From Datura wrightii (taxonomy: Eukaryota > Streptophyta > Magnoliopsida > Solanales > Solanaceae), in the NCBI GenBank assembly GCA_035772735.1, contig JASDFA010000010.1, forward strand, positions 30,753,501-30,817,500: 64,000 nt of DNA, written 5' to 3'. Below the pieces are notes generated by a model. That model ran no database searches, was not told the DNA's origin, and worked only from the letters and a program-made list of their open reading frames with translations. Positions 23,192 to 35,050 of the stretch are shown piece after piece. The translations under genes and the position numbers were made by a program. The stretch's first letter is position 1; every line of letters begins with the position of its first letter.

Positions 23192-25694
23192 CATCGCGGC
23201 ATGATGAAAGTCTCTTGACTACTTATAATTCGTCAAGTGACTCATACTCATCCTCTAGTGTTGAGATCACACTAAATTCCTTCGGTTGCATCATGGTCCA
23301 GCAGATGTTGAAAGTGACCTCTTCTTTGTTTAGTCTAAACTTCAGCAGACCCGCTTCCACATCTACTCAAGCTCTCTAGTGGCAAGGAATGGTCTCTCCA
23401 AAATGATGGGGACCTCATAATCGACCTCGCAATCCAAAATCACGAAGTCTGCTGGGAATATGAACTTGTCAACCTTGACGAGCACATCAACTAAGATGCC
23501 CACTGGTTTCTTAATTGTTCTGTCGGCCATCAGTAGACGCATGTTAGTCGGTTTGGAGATCCCAATCCTAGCTTCTTGAAAACTGTCAAGGGCATTAAAT
23601 TAATGCTAGCTTTCAGATCATAGAGTGCCCTTGCGAACTCGCATCACCAATGGTGCAAGGTATCGTGAAGGAACCTAGGTCTTCCTTTTTCTAGGCTAAG
23701 ACCCTCGTTGCTATGGCACTGCAGTGATGGACATTGTCAACTGGCTCATAGCTCATAAATCTCTTCTTTGTTACAAGGTACTTCATGAATTTTGCATACC
23801 CTAGCATCTTCTCCAGTGCTTCGACCAACGGTATGTTCACCGATAGTTGTTTAAGCATTGAAAGGAATTTTTGGAACTTACCATTGTCCGCCTTTTTCTT
23901 CATCCTCAGAGGGAATGGTGGCGGTGGTCGTGGAGTAGCCTTATGCACTTGGGTTTCCCCTTGATCAATATCATTTTCCTTCTTACCTCTAGGGGCCTCT
24001 TGCAACTCACCATTTTGTGTCTCAGCACCCATCTCTTCTTCCTCAATCACACTCTCTTTCATCCTTTCAACTTTAACTGGGAACCGGGGGTCAACTGTGG
24101 TCTTACCACTCCTAGTCATTACTGCCATGCAATGAGCATCGTTCTTTGGATTCTAGATAGTGTTGCTAGGGAGTGTACCCTTTTGCCTAGGGTTCATTGA
24201 TGCTGACAGTTGCCCCAGATGGTGTTTTATCTACTTGATGGTTGTGGCGTGAGATTCCACTTTCTGACCCATGCTCGATAAGCCACTTTGAATTTCTTTT
24301 AATTGATCATCAGTGGACCTCACCTTTTTCAGCATCTCAGCCATCATGCTCTCCAACTTTGACTGTCCGGCCTCCCCTTCTCGTGCATTGGGAGGCCTAT
24401 AGACTCCAGCCCGGTCATTGTAGTATCCATCATTCCTTCTCCATTCTCCCTCGTGCTCACGACCATGATTCCTGTCTTTGAACCCGTTCCTATTGTAGTT
24501 GTCTCTAAATTGGTTTCGACCTTGATTTCCAGACCCTTGGCGCCAATTGTCTTGTCCAAACGCTTGGGAGTTGGCTCGGAAACCCGCCACTTGGCCATCT
24601 AGGAAGTTTTCCTCCTCCTCAGAATTAGAGTGATCAGCTCCTTGCTCCCTTCCTTGAGTTCCCACTGCATTTACCTTTTTGTCTCCGGTTCCCATCATAT
24701 GCTTGGTCAGCAAATCCAATGATATGCGCATGTGAGCCAACTCCCGATCGCGTTCTTTTTCCATACTTCATTGGTCCGTAGTCAAACCAACAACATATGT
24801 ACCTGCCACTACATCAGTCTCCCTGGTATGCCAGGCCCTGTTTGTCTTAGTCACCTTGTCAAGGATAGTGGCTGCTTCCTCCCAAGTGTGACTCATCAAT
24901 ACTCCTCCAGCCACCGTATCTGCTACATCTTTGGTGCTATTATTCAGAGACTTGTAAAAACTTTCCAACAAACTGTCATCTGGAATTTTGTGGTTTGGGA
25001 AATTAGTCAACTTCTTTTTGAACCTCAGCCAGGTTTCATGAAGTGCCTCCGTCTTAATTTTTTGGAAATTATAGATCTCATCTTTTAGCTGTAACATACT
25101 TGATGGGGGAAAGAATCTCTCCGGAAAGGCCTATTTAATCTACCTCTAGTTGGTTATGGAGTCATTGGGAAACTCCGATAACCACAAAGTAGCTTCCCCT
25201 GATAGAGAAAAAGGGAAGAGCCAGAGCCGTATGGCATCCTGGCTTACTCCGGGCAACCTGTATACCTTGCATATTCCTACGAAGTTCATTAAGTGCAGGT
25301 TGGCGTCATTCGTTGCGTGGCCACTGAACACCCCCTTCATGTTTAACAATTGAATCATGGTGCTCGTAATATAAAATTTGGCCCCAGCGGGCAGTGGTGT
25401 TGGCACAATTGCTCCAGTTGACCCAACTTCATCAATATCTGGGTCCTCATCATCGTAGAACTGACGGGCAAATCTCTGAGCTCGGTTGCCCCTCCCATGT
25501 CGACCAGTGTTTACCACCTCATCTCTGTAATCATCAGCCTGATGAAGTGTAGCTAACCGAGCTAGCTAGGCTTGCCTAGCTTCATCAGCTAAGCGGGCTT
25601 CTCTCTACTCAGGATATTCCATTTTATGCAGTGCTCGTTTGATTTTGGGATTTAGTGGAACAAGGAGGTCTTCTCTAATCCGAGTGCTTGGCAT
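23192..25694 (-). pseudogene. gag-protease of element H, decayed
   Basis: One frame can be followed from ATG 25694 (MPSTRIREDLL) to 23691. Stops are at about 25607, 25567, 25146, 24765, 24231 and 24150. Gag capsid is seen as LFPFSLSGEATLWL (about 25170) and RFKKKLTNFPNHKIP (about 25010), followed by a Gly/Asn/Arg-rich region (24400-24600) where other elements have a zinc knuckle, then PPPPFPLRMKKK and NIPLVEALEKMLGYAKFM (about 23830). The protease beyond 23691 is shifted and stopped repeatedly. It belongs to the same Gag superfamily as A, C, D, E and I but is clearly a separate lineage. Unlike those, it has an ATG near its start. Confidence 0.85.
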
Positions 25695-25799
25695 TCACCG
25701 GAGACAGACTGTGGGTATCAAAAACATAAAAATAAATGTAATTAAGGAAATAACTACCAAATAGTCAATTACAAGAAAATAACCTAGTCTTAGCTGTAT

Positions 25800-25817
25800 T
25801 CCTCGGCAACGGCGCCA
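25800..25817 (-). other. Primer binding site of H (tRNA-Asp type)
   Basis: Minus strand tggcgccgttgccgagga, one change from the complement of the tRNA-Asp 3' end; five bases separate it from the LTR. Confidence 0.8.
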
Positions 25818-25822
25818 CTTTT

Positions 25823-28800
25823 TGATAACGCTCAAACCACACTTCTAACTGAAGTATGAAGCGGACGTTGTCAATAAAGAACCCAACTTAGAGGTTGGAG
25901 TTAATCCCAGAGGGAATATGGAAGATCTAGATTGCATCCATTAAGTGAACTTGTATGATAGTTACTTGACAATTGAGGGGATTCTAATAACAATCAACAG
26001 TAAAAACAAAGCAACTATCAAGATTATGGTTGTGAATCAATAATTAAAGGATAACTAGGGTTTTCGTTCCCCATGGATTCATAACAGCTTTAAGTATACA
26101 GTCGTGATCTTTACCAATACTTACTTACAAAACTGATAACTTATGTTTATTCAAACAATCGACCAATCCCTATTGAATGACTATACTCAATTAGTCGACC
26201 AAGTCTTATGAGCGTTTAGAAACTAACCGTTATCACTAAGTTCCAGATATAACTATCTTGCGACCACAGCTCAAGTTAATACAATGATCATCAAGATCAA
26301 GGCTCCGTTGTAATTCTCTTTTCCTAATCTCTACCTCTTTGACCAAAGCAAGTAAACAATTCAGGCACTTCCTAACGTTGTACACTGCTAAGAATCATTA
26401 GAGCATGAAGAGAATAAAATATAAGTAATTAGTATTGGTTTTAGACTCACTTTGTGCAACCCTAGCTTGTTAATCCACCATGGTTCCCACAACCCTAGCT
26501 ATGGAGGTTTTAGCCTCCCATAATTGCAAGGTTGTGAAGTGTGTTCAAGATTAAAGACATAAAAATAATACTTACAAATGTGATTGAGAAAAATGCTTCC
26601 TTTAATTAATCCACAAAATCTTGAAGAACAAGTAGCAAAAACAATATGAATTCAAGAAAAAGTTGATCACAGGGTTGAACTAACTCAATTCTCTCTTTCA
26701 AAGATTCAAAATTGTCTACTACAATGTTTTCCAACTAAAAACTAATTTCACTTAATGTCACCACTCAAAAATAAAAAATAAAATGTATTTATATAGATAT
26801 AAGAATCCTTTTCCTAGGCTAACAGGGTGATTTTCCATATCTGGTGCCAACCTCATCACTGATCATCCTACGACTCGTAGGAGCATCCTACGGTCCGTGG
26901 CAGCATCTCATGGTTTGGATTGTCAGCTGACTTTTGGCTAAGTGTCGAGCCAAGGTACGATTCATACCTCCTTCCTACAACTCGTACCAGGCTCCCATGG
27001 CTTGATTCTGAATCTTTGCAATTTGTCTGAAGTTCACCACGACCGGTATGGTACGACTCGTACCAAGATCTCATGAGTCGTGGTATCCTTTCGTACTGAG
27101 AATCAGCCTCTTGTGCATTCTTCTGGAGTTCATCACGACTTCCTTGCCACGACTCGTACAAGCTTGGTACGATCCGTGGCAAGACTTGTAGTTTCATTCT
27201 TCTAGCTTCAGCCTTCTGCTTCTTATCACGGCCATCAGTATGACTCGTAGGTCCATCCTATGGATCATACTGTGGACTTCATTTTTTCCCTTTTTTTCAC
27301 ACTTTTATCTTCCTTTTGCAAATTTACGCTCCAACGATGTCACAACCCGAACATACACCCGGATCATAGACACGGAACAAGGGACCCCGAGAGACCCCAA
27401 GTCAACCCATGACACATGCATTTAACTAATCTCATTTAAATAAACAGAATATTAAGCATAAAACATCACGGAAACTTAACCATGACATAACATCAGGAAA
27501 TACCAACATTCACATAAGCTGAATACTACTCATTTGTCCGAACGACTTTAATACGTAAGATGGGTTGATGGGACAACATCCCCAACTAACCCGAGTGATA
27601 CTGAAACATAATCAACAGGAAAGTTTATCAAATGGCTCTCGGAACATGAGGACTCACCAACAAGCTAATATCGTAGGCTGGGATGGTCTAAGGATGAGGA
27701 TGAGCCTGAGATCCGGACCTTGTATCATGAAACGATACACCATAGAAAGTATGTGGTCAGTACGTGGAATGTACTGAGTATGCAAGGTAAGTAAAATGGA
27801 CATTTTAAAAGTAAAGTAAACTCATAAATAGACAGAGGAGAAGGGCATCATGCTTTCATCAAAATCTTTGTAATACAACATAAGGCTCAAGACTTTTAAA
27901 TCATTCATTATCATCCATTATCATAATCGTAAATAAATTTATCATAATATAACTTGAGCCAATAACATAAACATAACAATGCATAAAACATGCGGAATAA
28001 TGGGAGGACTCGTCATAACCAACACCATCATGGTAGAGCCTATCATGATGCCCCACTGTCTCGTTCAAGTGGGCAGAGCCGACCCTGGCTTGCCAGGCGA
28101 GGATCGTGCATAAGGCGTGATATCACATTTGATGGGACCATTATCAATACATCATAACATTGACAACCCACGGTGGCACGTGGTTATAAGACACCGGCGT
28201 AGTCCTTTGAATGTCGGGCTGCTCGGTGCTAGACACGACTCCCAAAGATATGCATATAGGCTCATACATAAATCATTACATCATGCATAAAAATTCATTG
28301 GCTAAGATATAACATTCATAATCATTGATCCCCTTTAAAACATGCTTAGCCGATAATCAAGGTCCTTTTCATCGGCCAACATCATAAATCGATAAATCGT
28401 AAAATTCATTTCATAAATCATTCTTCATCATGTGGGAATTTCCCAATACTTCATCATATTCAATTCTTTCAAAATATACTCATAAACATGGGTAACTTAG
28501 ATTCATGCATTTCCATAATCAATAAACTTAAAATAATGAATATTCATCATAACACATAATTTCCATGAACTTCCATAAATGGGCAATTTAGATTTTAAAA
28601 GCTTGAAACATGAATTAAAGAAGAAAATAATAATCAAACCTACCCATCATGCATATTTCCATAAATAAAACTCACTTAAAACATACCCATAAGGAGAAAT
28701 CACATTGACATCCTTTGGGTAAAACTCCATGGATATTGAGTAGGAGAATTCATGACTTTAATCGAAATTGGGCATGGGTGAGGAAGAATTCCACCCATTT

Positions 28801-29587
28801 TAAAACCCTAAATACTTGGGGATAGATGGACTTAAAATTCCTTGAGCACCCACAAAAAAATTGAAGAAAATTTGGGGAAGAAGGCCTTGAATCTCCCAAA
28901 AACCTCTCTAAAATCCTTGCATGAGAATGGGCATGCAATAGGGACTTAACTCCTCTTATCACACTCAGAAAATATCCAAAACGATGTAGTTTAGGCCTTA
29001 GGGACTTAAGAAATTACGGAAACACCCTCACTAAAACATAGGAAATATTAGGTCGCCAGTCCTTACTAGGGACCTAACGGTCGTTGCCACAGGGCACGAC
29101 TCGTGGCCTTGATCCATTGAGTCCACTGTCCAAAACCCAAGGATACCCTAGGGGTGACTTCACGAGTCGTGAGGTCAGACCACGACTCGTGGTCACCTTC
29201 CGTGTCCTACACTGCCCATCCTAACATTGCCAATCCTCTAAGGTTGACCACAGGTGACCTCACGAGTCGTGAGGTCTGACCACAACTCGTGGTCAAGCCC
29301 GTGGCCTCCTCCCTAGAATTTGCCAAACCAAGCTGACCATGAGTCACTTCACGAATCGTGGTCACTCCTCATGACTCACCTCACGAGTTGTTCCGTGACC
29401 TGGTGCGAATTTTCAGTTTTTCTCCATTTTTACTTCTGGATCTGATCCTTGGGTTCCCGGGGTATAACAAACAACCATTTATTTTGAAATCAAAGGAAAA
29501 GTGCCTCATATCCACATAAATACACCTAAGTCCATGCTATTTTCATAGTTTTGAGCATCAATAGTGCTGTAAATCCATAGCACGTCA
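25823..29587 (-). repeat. 5' LTR of element H, split by Fs
   Basis: tgataacgctc at the left and cacgtca at the right; about 1.63 kb after removal of 27338-29474. U3 inverted repeats of the ACGACTCGTA type fill 26868-27262; the TATA box ctatataaata lies at 26786-26796 on the minus strand. The right end abuts F pol sequence (ccgggcaaggc). Confidence 0.88.
27338..29469 (-). mobile_element. Fs: solo LTR of the F family, inserted in the 5' LTR of H
   Basis: This 2132-bp block starts tgtcacaacccg and ends gggtataaca. It is the reverse complement in style and sequence of the 3' LTR of F (which starts tgttatatcccg and ends gggtcgtgaca). It interrupts the LTR of H, whose other copy at 1-566 is continuous across the site (about base 451). 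Flanks are aacga at 27333-27337 and aacaa at 29470-29474, a 5-bp duplication with one change. No internal sequence accompanies it, so it is a solo LTR, the usual product of LTR-LTR recombination. Confidence 0.9.
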
Positions 29588-29629
29588 CCGGGCAAGGCTA
29601 ATGTGGTGGCGGATGCACTTTGTAGGCTC
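29588..29629 (+). pseudogene. Fragment of F pol (RNase H-integrase linker)
   Basis: Encodes PGKANVVADAL, the typical end of the RNase H region of chromoviruses. It is stranded between H and C and continues at 39632. Confidence 0.85.
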
Positions 29630-31057
29630 TGATCTTGGGCAGATTTATATGCCCAAGTGATACTCAAACGTATCATTTTCACCTTGTTTATCTAGCAATA
29701 TGTATACATTTTCATGTAATTGGTAATAAAATATAAATTTATACTAACCAACATGATTAGCATTGTTTTGTAGGTAAAATGTGATTTTGAGGAGCTAAAA
29801 TGCATGTTGGAACAATATCGGAGTTGGACTTGGATTCGAGCACGAAAAAGGCAGTGGACTGCACCAATTAAAGGGGCTCCGCGATGGAGCCGTGTCACGC
29901 TTCCATCACGGAGGCATTCTGCCTGGAGGGTGAATAATTAGTCAAATTCCAGTGGAGCCTCACGACAGCTTCGTGGCACGGAGGCAAGCCTCCGCGTTGC
30001 ATGTCGTGCAACGTTGAAGCTTTATTCCCGGACCCCAAATTTCCAGAGAGGGTCCGCGTCCACGCCGTGTCACGGAGGCAGTGCTTCGCGATGCACTCCG
30101 TGACACGTTGCTTGTTATTTCGGGAAAAATTCCCACTAGTATAAACAGAACACTTAGGCTTAGTTTTAATTAATTCAGACTTGGTGGAGCAAGGACGTGG
30201 GTTACAGGTAGTTGAGGGACGAAAAAGCTCAGGGTTTTTCTCTCTTTCTTTCTTCTTTCAATCAATTGTTTGTATGATTAACACTTGTTTTAGGATGATT
30301 ATTCCACAAATGAGTGGCTAATTCCCTTCCTTGCTGAGGTTATGAACATTTGTGATGAATTTTGATTATTAATTATATGGTTTTTCATCTTCTTCTTCCA
30401 TGTTGTTCTATTAATTCTTGTTTCTACTGCATTGGTGTGTGGCCGACATTAATGTATATCTAAAAAGTCCGATTTCACTCGAGAGAGCACGAAATTGGAA
30501 AGTTGTGAATTAATAGGGTATTGTTCTTAACTTGATTTGGGAAAATTGGGTTTTGATGTGCTTTCCTGATAGAAATATACTTGAAAGCCATATTAGTCAA
30601 TTTAGGAACCGGAATTGTATTGCTAGGTCATGAATTGCATTTGATCACAGAAATGTAGACGGATGGTTTATGATTCTTAAGTGAGATTAAATACGAGAGT
30701 TTTAATCTCTTGGATAATGTTCTTGGCTAGCAACTGGAAGAGAAGGATTAACCAATTTATGATTATAATCAAGTTCATTACATGTTCTTACCCTTGGCAT
30801 GCTCATAACCATAGTTTAAATTCAAAGTAGATAATTGTTAGTAGTTTTAGTACATAATTTATAAAACAAACTTTTCAATTGTTGGTTACGTTGTTGTTAG
30901 CATCTTTAGAAGTGAGATAGAATATAGTATACTTAAGCAATTTTTACTTATCCAGGGTCTCCTTGGATCGATACTTGGCTTACTTAAGCCACTTACTACT
31001 TGTTTGACCACGTGCACTTGCGTGTCGGTTTTTAACACCCAACCAAACCACCGAGCA
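29630..31057 (+). repeat. 5' LTR of element C
   Basis: 1428 bp. Terminal inverted repeat CTTGGGCA...TGCCCAAG at 29634-29657. GTGTCACGGAG-type inverted repeats at 29875-30115, TATA box tataaaca at 30140-30147. Confidence 0.95.
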
Positions 31058-31063
31058 AGTTTT

Positions 31064-31081
31064 TGGCGCCGTTTCCGGGGA
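31064..31081 (+). other. Primer binding site of C (tRNA-Asp type)
   Basis: tggcgccgtttccgggga; one mismatch to the tRNA-Asp complement. Confidence 0.85.
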
Positions 31082-31180
31082 GACTAGGCAATTGGTGAAA
31101 TTGTATTAAGTGTACATTTACTGTATTTTTATTTTATTTTCTTAAGTGTTGACAACTTGGTCTTAGCCTGTATTTTGCAG

Positions 31181-33562
31181 ACTTGATTTCTGTGAACACT
31201 GACAAGAGACAAAGTGCTGGTGGAATCTTATATAGAGCCTGAACGCATATTTCATAGTAAATGCAGAGAAGCTCTACAAAAGAAGCTGCAGTTGCTCAGA
31301 GAGACTATTATGGAGCAACAAAATCCACCGGTTGTTAGGGCAATGTTAGTGCCCGAAGAAGCAGCAGCAAGGCCGGTTCGCGAGGTGGCAATCCCACATG
31401 CCAACAATGTAACATCCAGTATCCGCAAACCAGAGCCTGGAGGGAGATTTGAACTCAAGCAAAATATGGTGCAACTGTTGCACACAAGCGGGCAATTTAC
31501 TGGTCTCCCTCATGAAGATCCACAACAACATCTCCAAAACGTTTTGGAGATAAGTGACACTTATATACCCGCTGGAGTGTCACCTGATTATGTTCGGCTC
31601 ACATTATTTCCGTTCTCATTACTTGGTGAAGCCAAGAGGTGGTTAAAAGCTGAGCCACCAAATTCTATTTCAATGTGGTATGATCTAGCATGAAAGTTCT
31701 TGATAAGATTTTTTCCCTCTGGTAAAACAGCCAGACTTAGAAGTCAAATTCTAAGTTTTAAACAGAGGGAGGGAGAAAATTTGTATCAAGCCTGGGAAAG
31801 ATTTAAATCCATGTTGCGGGACTGTCCTCATCATCATCAGTCCAGTGAGGTGTTGGTACACACATTTATTGAGGGTTTGGAACCCCATAATAAAATTTTG
31901 CTAGATTCAGCAGCTGGAGGGCAAGCGCTGGAAAAGACTTATGAGGAGCTGTACACTTTGCTAAACCGGATTTCACAGGGCAATCCAGAATGGAATGCTG
32001 ATTCATCACGAGGTGGAGCAAGGAAAGCAGCAGGAGTGCTTGAAGTGGATGGATTTACAGCTATCGCTGCACAGATAGCTGCCTTGCAGAATCAGTTGAA
32101 CAACCACTTCAGCAACATGAATTTGAACCAGCCTTCAGCTTCAGTCAATGCGGTCCAGCAAATGTGGTGTAAAGTGTGTGGAAGCAGTGAGCACTCAGCT
32201 GAGTGCTGTGGAGCAAACCCAGATTCGGTTAACTTTGTGGGCAATGCACAAAGAAATCAGCAGTAGTTTGGTAGCGGCTACAACTCAAATTGGAGGAACC
32301 ATCCAAATTTTTCATGGGGTAGCAACAACCAACAAGGCCAAAGTTCGGGTCAGGGTATGAAAAGAAATCAAGGAGGGCAACAGAACTACCAATCTCAATT
32401 CAGAAATCACAATGCCCCTCCTCCACCACCATCACCTAGCATTGAGGATATGTTCAAGACCATGATCGCTAATCAGGCGCAATTTCAGGCTGACTATGTT
32501 AAATTGGCAGCCGAAGTGAAAAATAATCAATTAGCGACCAAGGCTCTTGAGTATCAATTTGGGCAATTTGCTAGTGCCCAAAACACAAGGCCCAGAGGAG
32601 GACTGCCTAGAGACACGGATCCTAATCCGAAGCAGGTAAATGCAGTGACCACAAGGAGTGGTTTACAGCTGAAGGAGGTGTAACCAGAGAGACCACCTCA
32701 AAAGTCAGGAGCAGCAGAAGTTGAGGGAGAACAAAGTTCGGAAAGGGGGAAGACCAAAGAAGCTGAATTAGAAAGACCTCCACCCCCGTTCCCTCAACGA
32801 CTCAAGAAACACAAGGAGGAGGCGTGTTTCAAGAAATTCATGGAGGTGCTTAAACAGGTACATGTTAACTTACCTCTTGTTGATGTCTTGCAGGGAGTGC
32901 CTAAATATGCCAAATACATTAAAGACATCGTGGCCAACAAAAGTCGTTTGACTGAGTATGCCACGGTAGCTTTGACGGAGGAGTGCACTTCCCGGATCCA
33001 AAATAGACTGCCCACGAAGCTAAAAGACCCTGGAAGTTTTACTATCCAGCTTACTATTGGGCAGAGTATCCGAGCTCGTGGATTGTGTGACTTGGGGGCG
33101 AGCATAAATCTGATGCCATCTTCGGTATTCAGAAAGTTGGGTCTAGGGAGTCCTAGACCTACAACCGTAATCTTGCAGTTGGCAAACTGATCCTTAGCTA
33201 GGCCGGATGGCATTGTTGAGGATGTTCTAGTGCAAGTGGGCACCCTCATTTTCCCGATAGATTTCATTGTTCTGGATTTTGAACCAGACACGGAAGTCCC
33301 ATTTATTTTGGGACGACCCTTCTTGGCAACCGGGAAAGCATTAATCGACGTAGCTGCGGGTCAACTTACAATGCGAGCACATGACAAGGTAGAGGTGTTT
33401 GATGTGTACAAAGCACCCAAGCTCCCGATGGTGAATGAAGAACTCTCGGTGATCAATGTAATTGATCATGGGAATGTTAAACAAATGGATGATTCCCGAG
33501 AGTTGATGGGAAGACCACCGGATAAGGGTGAGCACTACTGGGGGGGAGGACAACGATCGTGA
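31181..33562 (+). pseudogene. gag-protease of element C with four stops
   Basis: A single frame runs through with stops at 31691 (TGA), 32264 (TAG), 32681 (TAA) and 33188 (TGA). Domains: Gag N-terminal helix (LVESYIEPERIFH), capsid TLFPFSLLGEAKRWLK (31595-31650) and KFLIRFFPSGKTARLRS, zinc knuckle CKVCGSSEHSAECC (32170-32210), a Pro-rich linker, the helix GVPKYAKYIKDIVANK (32897), and protease LCDLGASINLMPSS (33085-33125) with ILGRPFLATGKALID. The protease ends in a short tail with EHYWG that matches the end of pol seen in D. No ATG is found near the 5' end; coding similarity starts just after ttttgcag (31180). Confidence 0.92.
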
Positions 33563-33890
33563 GAAATCGTCCATCACCCTAGCGGACAATTGAGCATAAA
33601 GGACATCGAGCCGCGTCGGTAAACCAGGCGCTGCACGGGAGGCAACCTGTGGAAATTTTTTTTTTCATTTTGTAAAGTGTAAATAGATTTTATTTTATTT
33701 TCCTTTTTCTTGATTTAGTACAAAATTTTTTATTTTAGTTAGTATTTTTGTATTTTAGTTAGGTGAAACCTATTAATCTAACCAATTTTGTTTAGTGAGA
33801 TGATTTTCAGGTGAAACGGAGAAAAATGTGCACGGAATCGTGAAGGAAAAGGCAAGGTATGAAAAAATTAATAAAATGCAGAGACAGTGA
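33563..33890 (+). other. Post-protease spacer of C with hairpin at 33634-33651
   Basis: Contains CACGGG-AGGCAA-CCTGTG (33634-33651; one G-T pair in the stem), then an AT-rich run. No gene. Confidence 0.7.
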
Positions 33891-34150
33891 GCTGGGGCGA
33901 TAGCTTCGTGTCACGGAGGAGGACCTCCGCATTACCCTCCGTGACACATTGAGGTTTAATCTAGAATTTTCAAAAATTCCAGTAAGCTGTCGCGATAGCT
34001 CCGTGTCACGGAGGAGGACCTCCGCGTTACCCTCCGTGACACGTTGAGGTTTAATCTGGAATTTTCAAAAATTCCAGTAAGCTGTCGCGATGGCTCCGTG
34101 TCACGGAGGCAGTGCACCGCGATGCACTTCGTGACACGTTGCCATATAAA
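33891..34150 (+). promoter_or_regulatory. Promoter-like block of C second gene: three inverted-repeat units plus TATA-like box
   Basis: Units at 33891-33984 and 33985-34080 are near copies; a shorter third follows at 34081-34140. Each contains GTGTCACGGAGG and CCTCCGTGACAC arms (or a near copy) about 20-25 bp apart, the same motif as in U3 of C. Right after it is catataaatt (34143-34152), a TATA-like box. The layout mirrors the LTR promoter. Confidence 0.5.
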
Positions 34151-34337
34151 TTGTGACAGGTCACACCGGGTTGCCGGGTGACCCGCGTGTTTTCTTCATT
34201 TTAAACCCCCGATTTTGCCCTTTTTTCCTCATTTTTACACTTCTCCGCGACCAAACACCCAAAATTCCCTTGCCCATCAACGTGCCATGGTATAAAGCAA
34301 AGAATTATCAAGTTTTCTTCGGTTCTTCAACTACGAG

Positions 34338-35045
34338 GTATGTTTTCCGATTCTCTCTCAAGTTTTTGTCGATTTTATTCGAATTTAAGCATGGGAGGTG
34401 AACTAAATCACCCCAAGTCGAAATTTAGCATGAAATTGAGTTATTCCTTGATTGATAAATGTTCAAATTGTTGTAATGATCGTTTGAACTTGTCAATTGC
34501 GTGAATTATTCGAATTTGCTTGCGAAATTCAATTTTAGGGCTTGGTTGTTGGAATCGAAATGGGTAACTTGTTAAATTTGTGAATTATATGCCGGGTTGT
34601 ATGTGCTGAATGAGATAAGTCATTGTAGAATATTGTTTGAATGTTAATAGACGACGAATTCTCGGGTTTTGGGGAAAATGCTGAAAATTGTTCAAATTGG
34701 GTTGATTAAATAGGTTCATGTGTATATAGAATTTTTGTTGTTGTTTTTGTTTTGTTGTTTTTCTTTTCTAAGTGCGATGGTTGAATTGCTAGCGCTGGTA
34801 GTGATTGGGATTAGTTGTATGAAGTCTGAGTAGTATGCTAAAGTTATACCGTCGAATTTCTCTTTGCGAACGCACTAAGCATGAATTGTATAGTTGTTTG
34901 TTTTTGGTGTAAATAAAGTTATTCTTGCCGTAGTATCGTAAATATAGCTAAGGATTAAGTGTGGGGTTAACTTAGCGTAGCCCGACCTTAGCTGAAGCTA
35001 ATATCTATTTAGCTTGACATTGCGCTTGTTTATTTGTGTTGACAG
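34338..35045 (+). other. Probable 5' leader intron of C second gene
   Basis: Donor GAG|GTATGT at 34337/34338 and acceptor TTGACAG|GT at 35045/35046, five bases before the ATG. The interval is T-rich, as plant introns are. D has the same acceptor and a donor at the matching place. Splicing is not proven. Confidence 0.6.
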
Positions 35046-35050
35046 GTAAA

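Larger units (their letters stand above)
1..29587 (-). mobile_element. Element H: non-autonomous Athila-like retrotransposon with second gene
   Basis: H reads right to left: 5' LTR 25823-29587 (split by Fs), tRNA-Asp primer site, gag and protease 25694-23192, insertion of A (5063-23191), second gene about 3965-2290, 3' spacer, polypurine tract 567-584, and the 3' LTR 1-566, which runs off the window. Bases 1-566 match 26887-29587 once Fs is removed, which proves that the two ends are an LTR pair. The sequence on both sides of A rejoins in the post-protease spacer. No RT, RNase H or integrase is visible. It is the most decayed gag-protease carrier in the window and was already old enough to receive two insertions. 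Confidence 0.85.

Noticed and set aside
25800..25817. Sequences such as cctcggcaacggcgcca that look like the 3' end of a tRNA-Asp gene (also 48983-49000 and 61812-61829)
   Set aside because: They lie next to an LTR end, and no tRNA body precedes them. They are primer binding sites of minus-strand elements.
33891..34140. Regularly spaced repeats that could suggest a CRISPR array
   Set aside because: Only two and a half units of about 95 bp with conserved 'spacers', in a plant retroelement.
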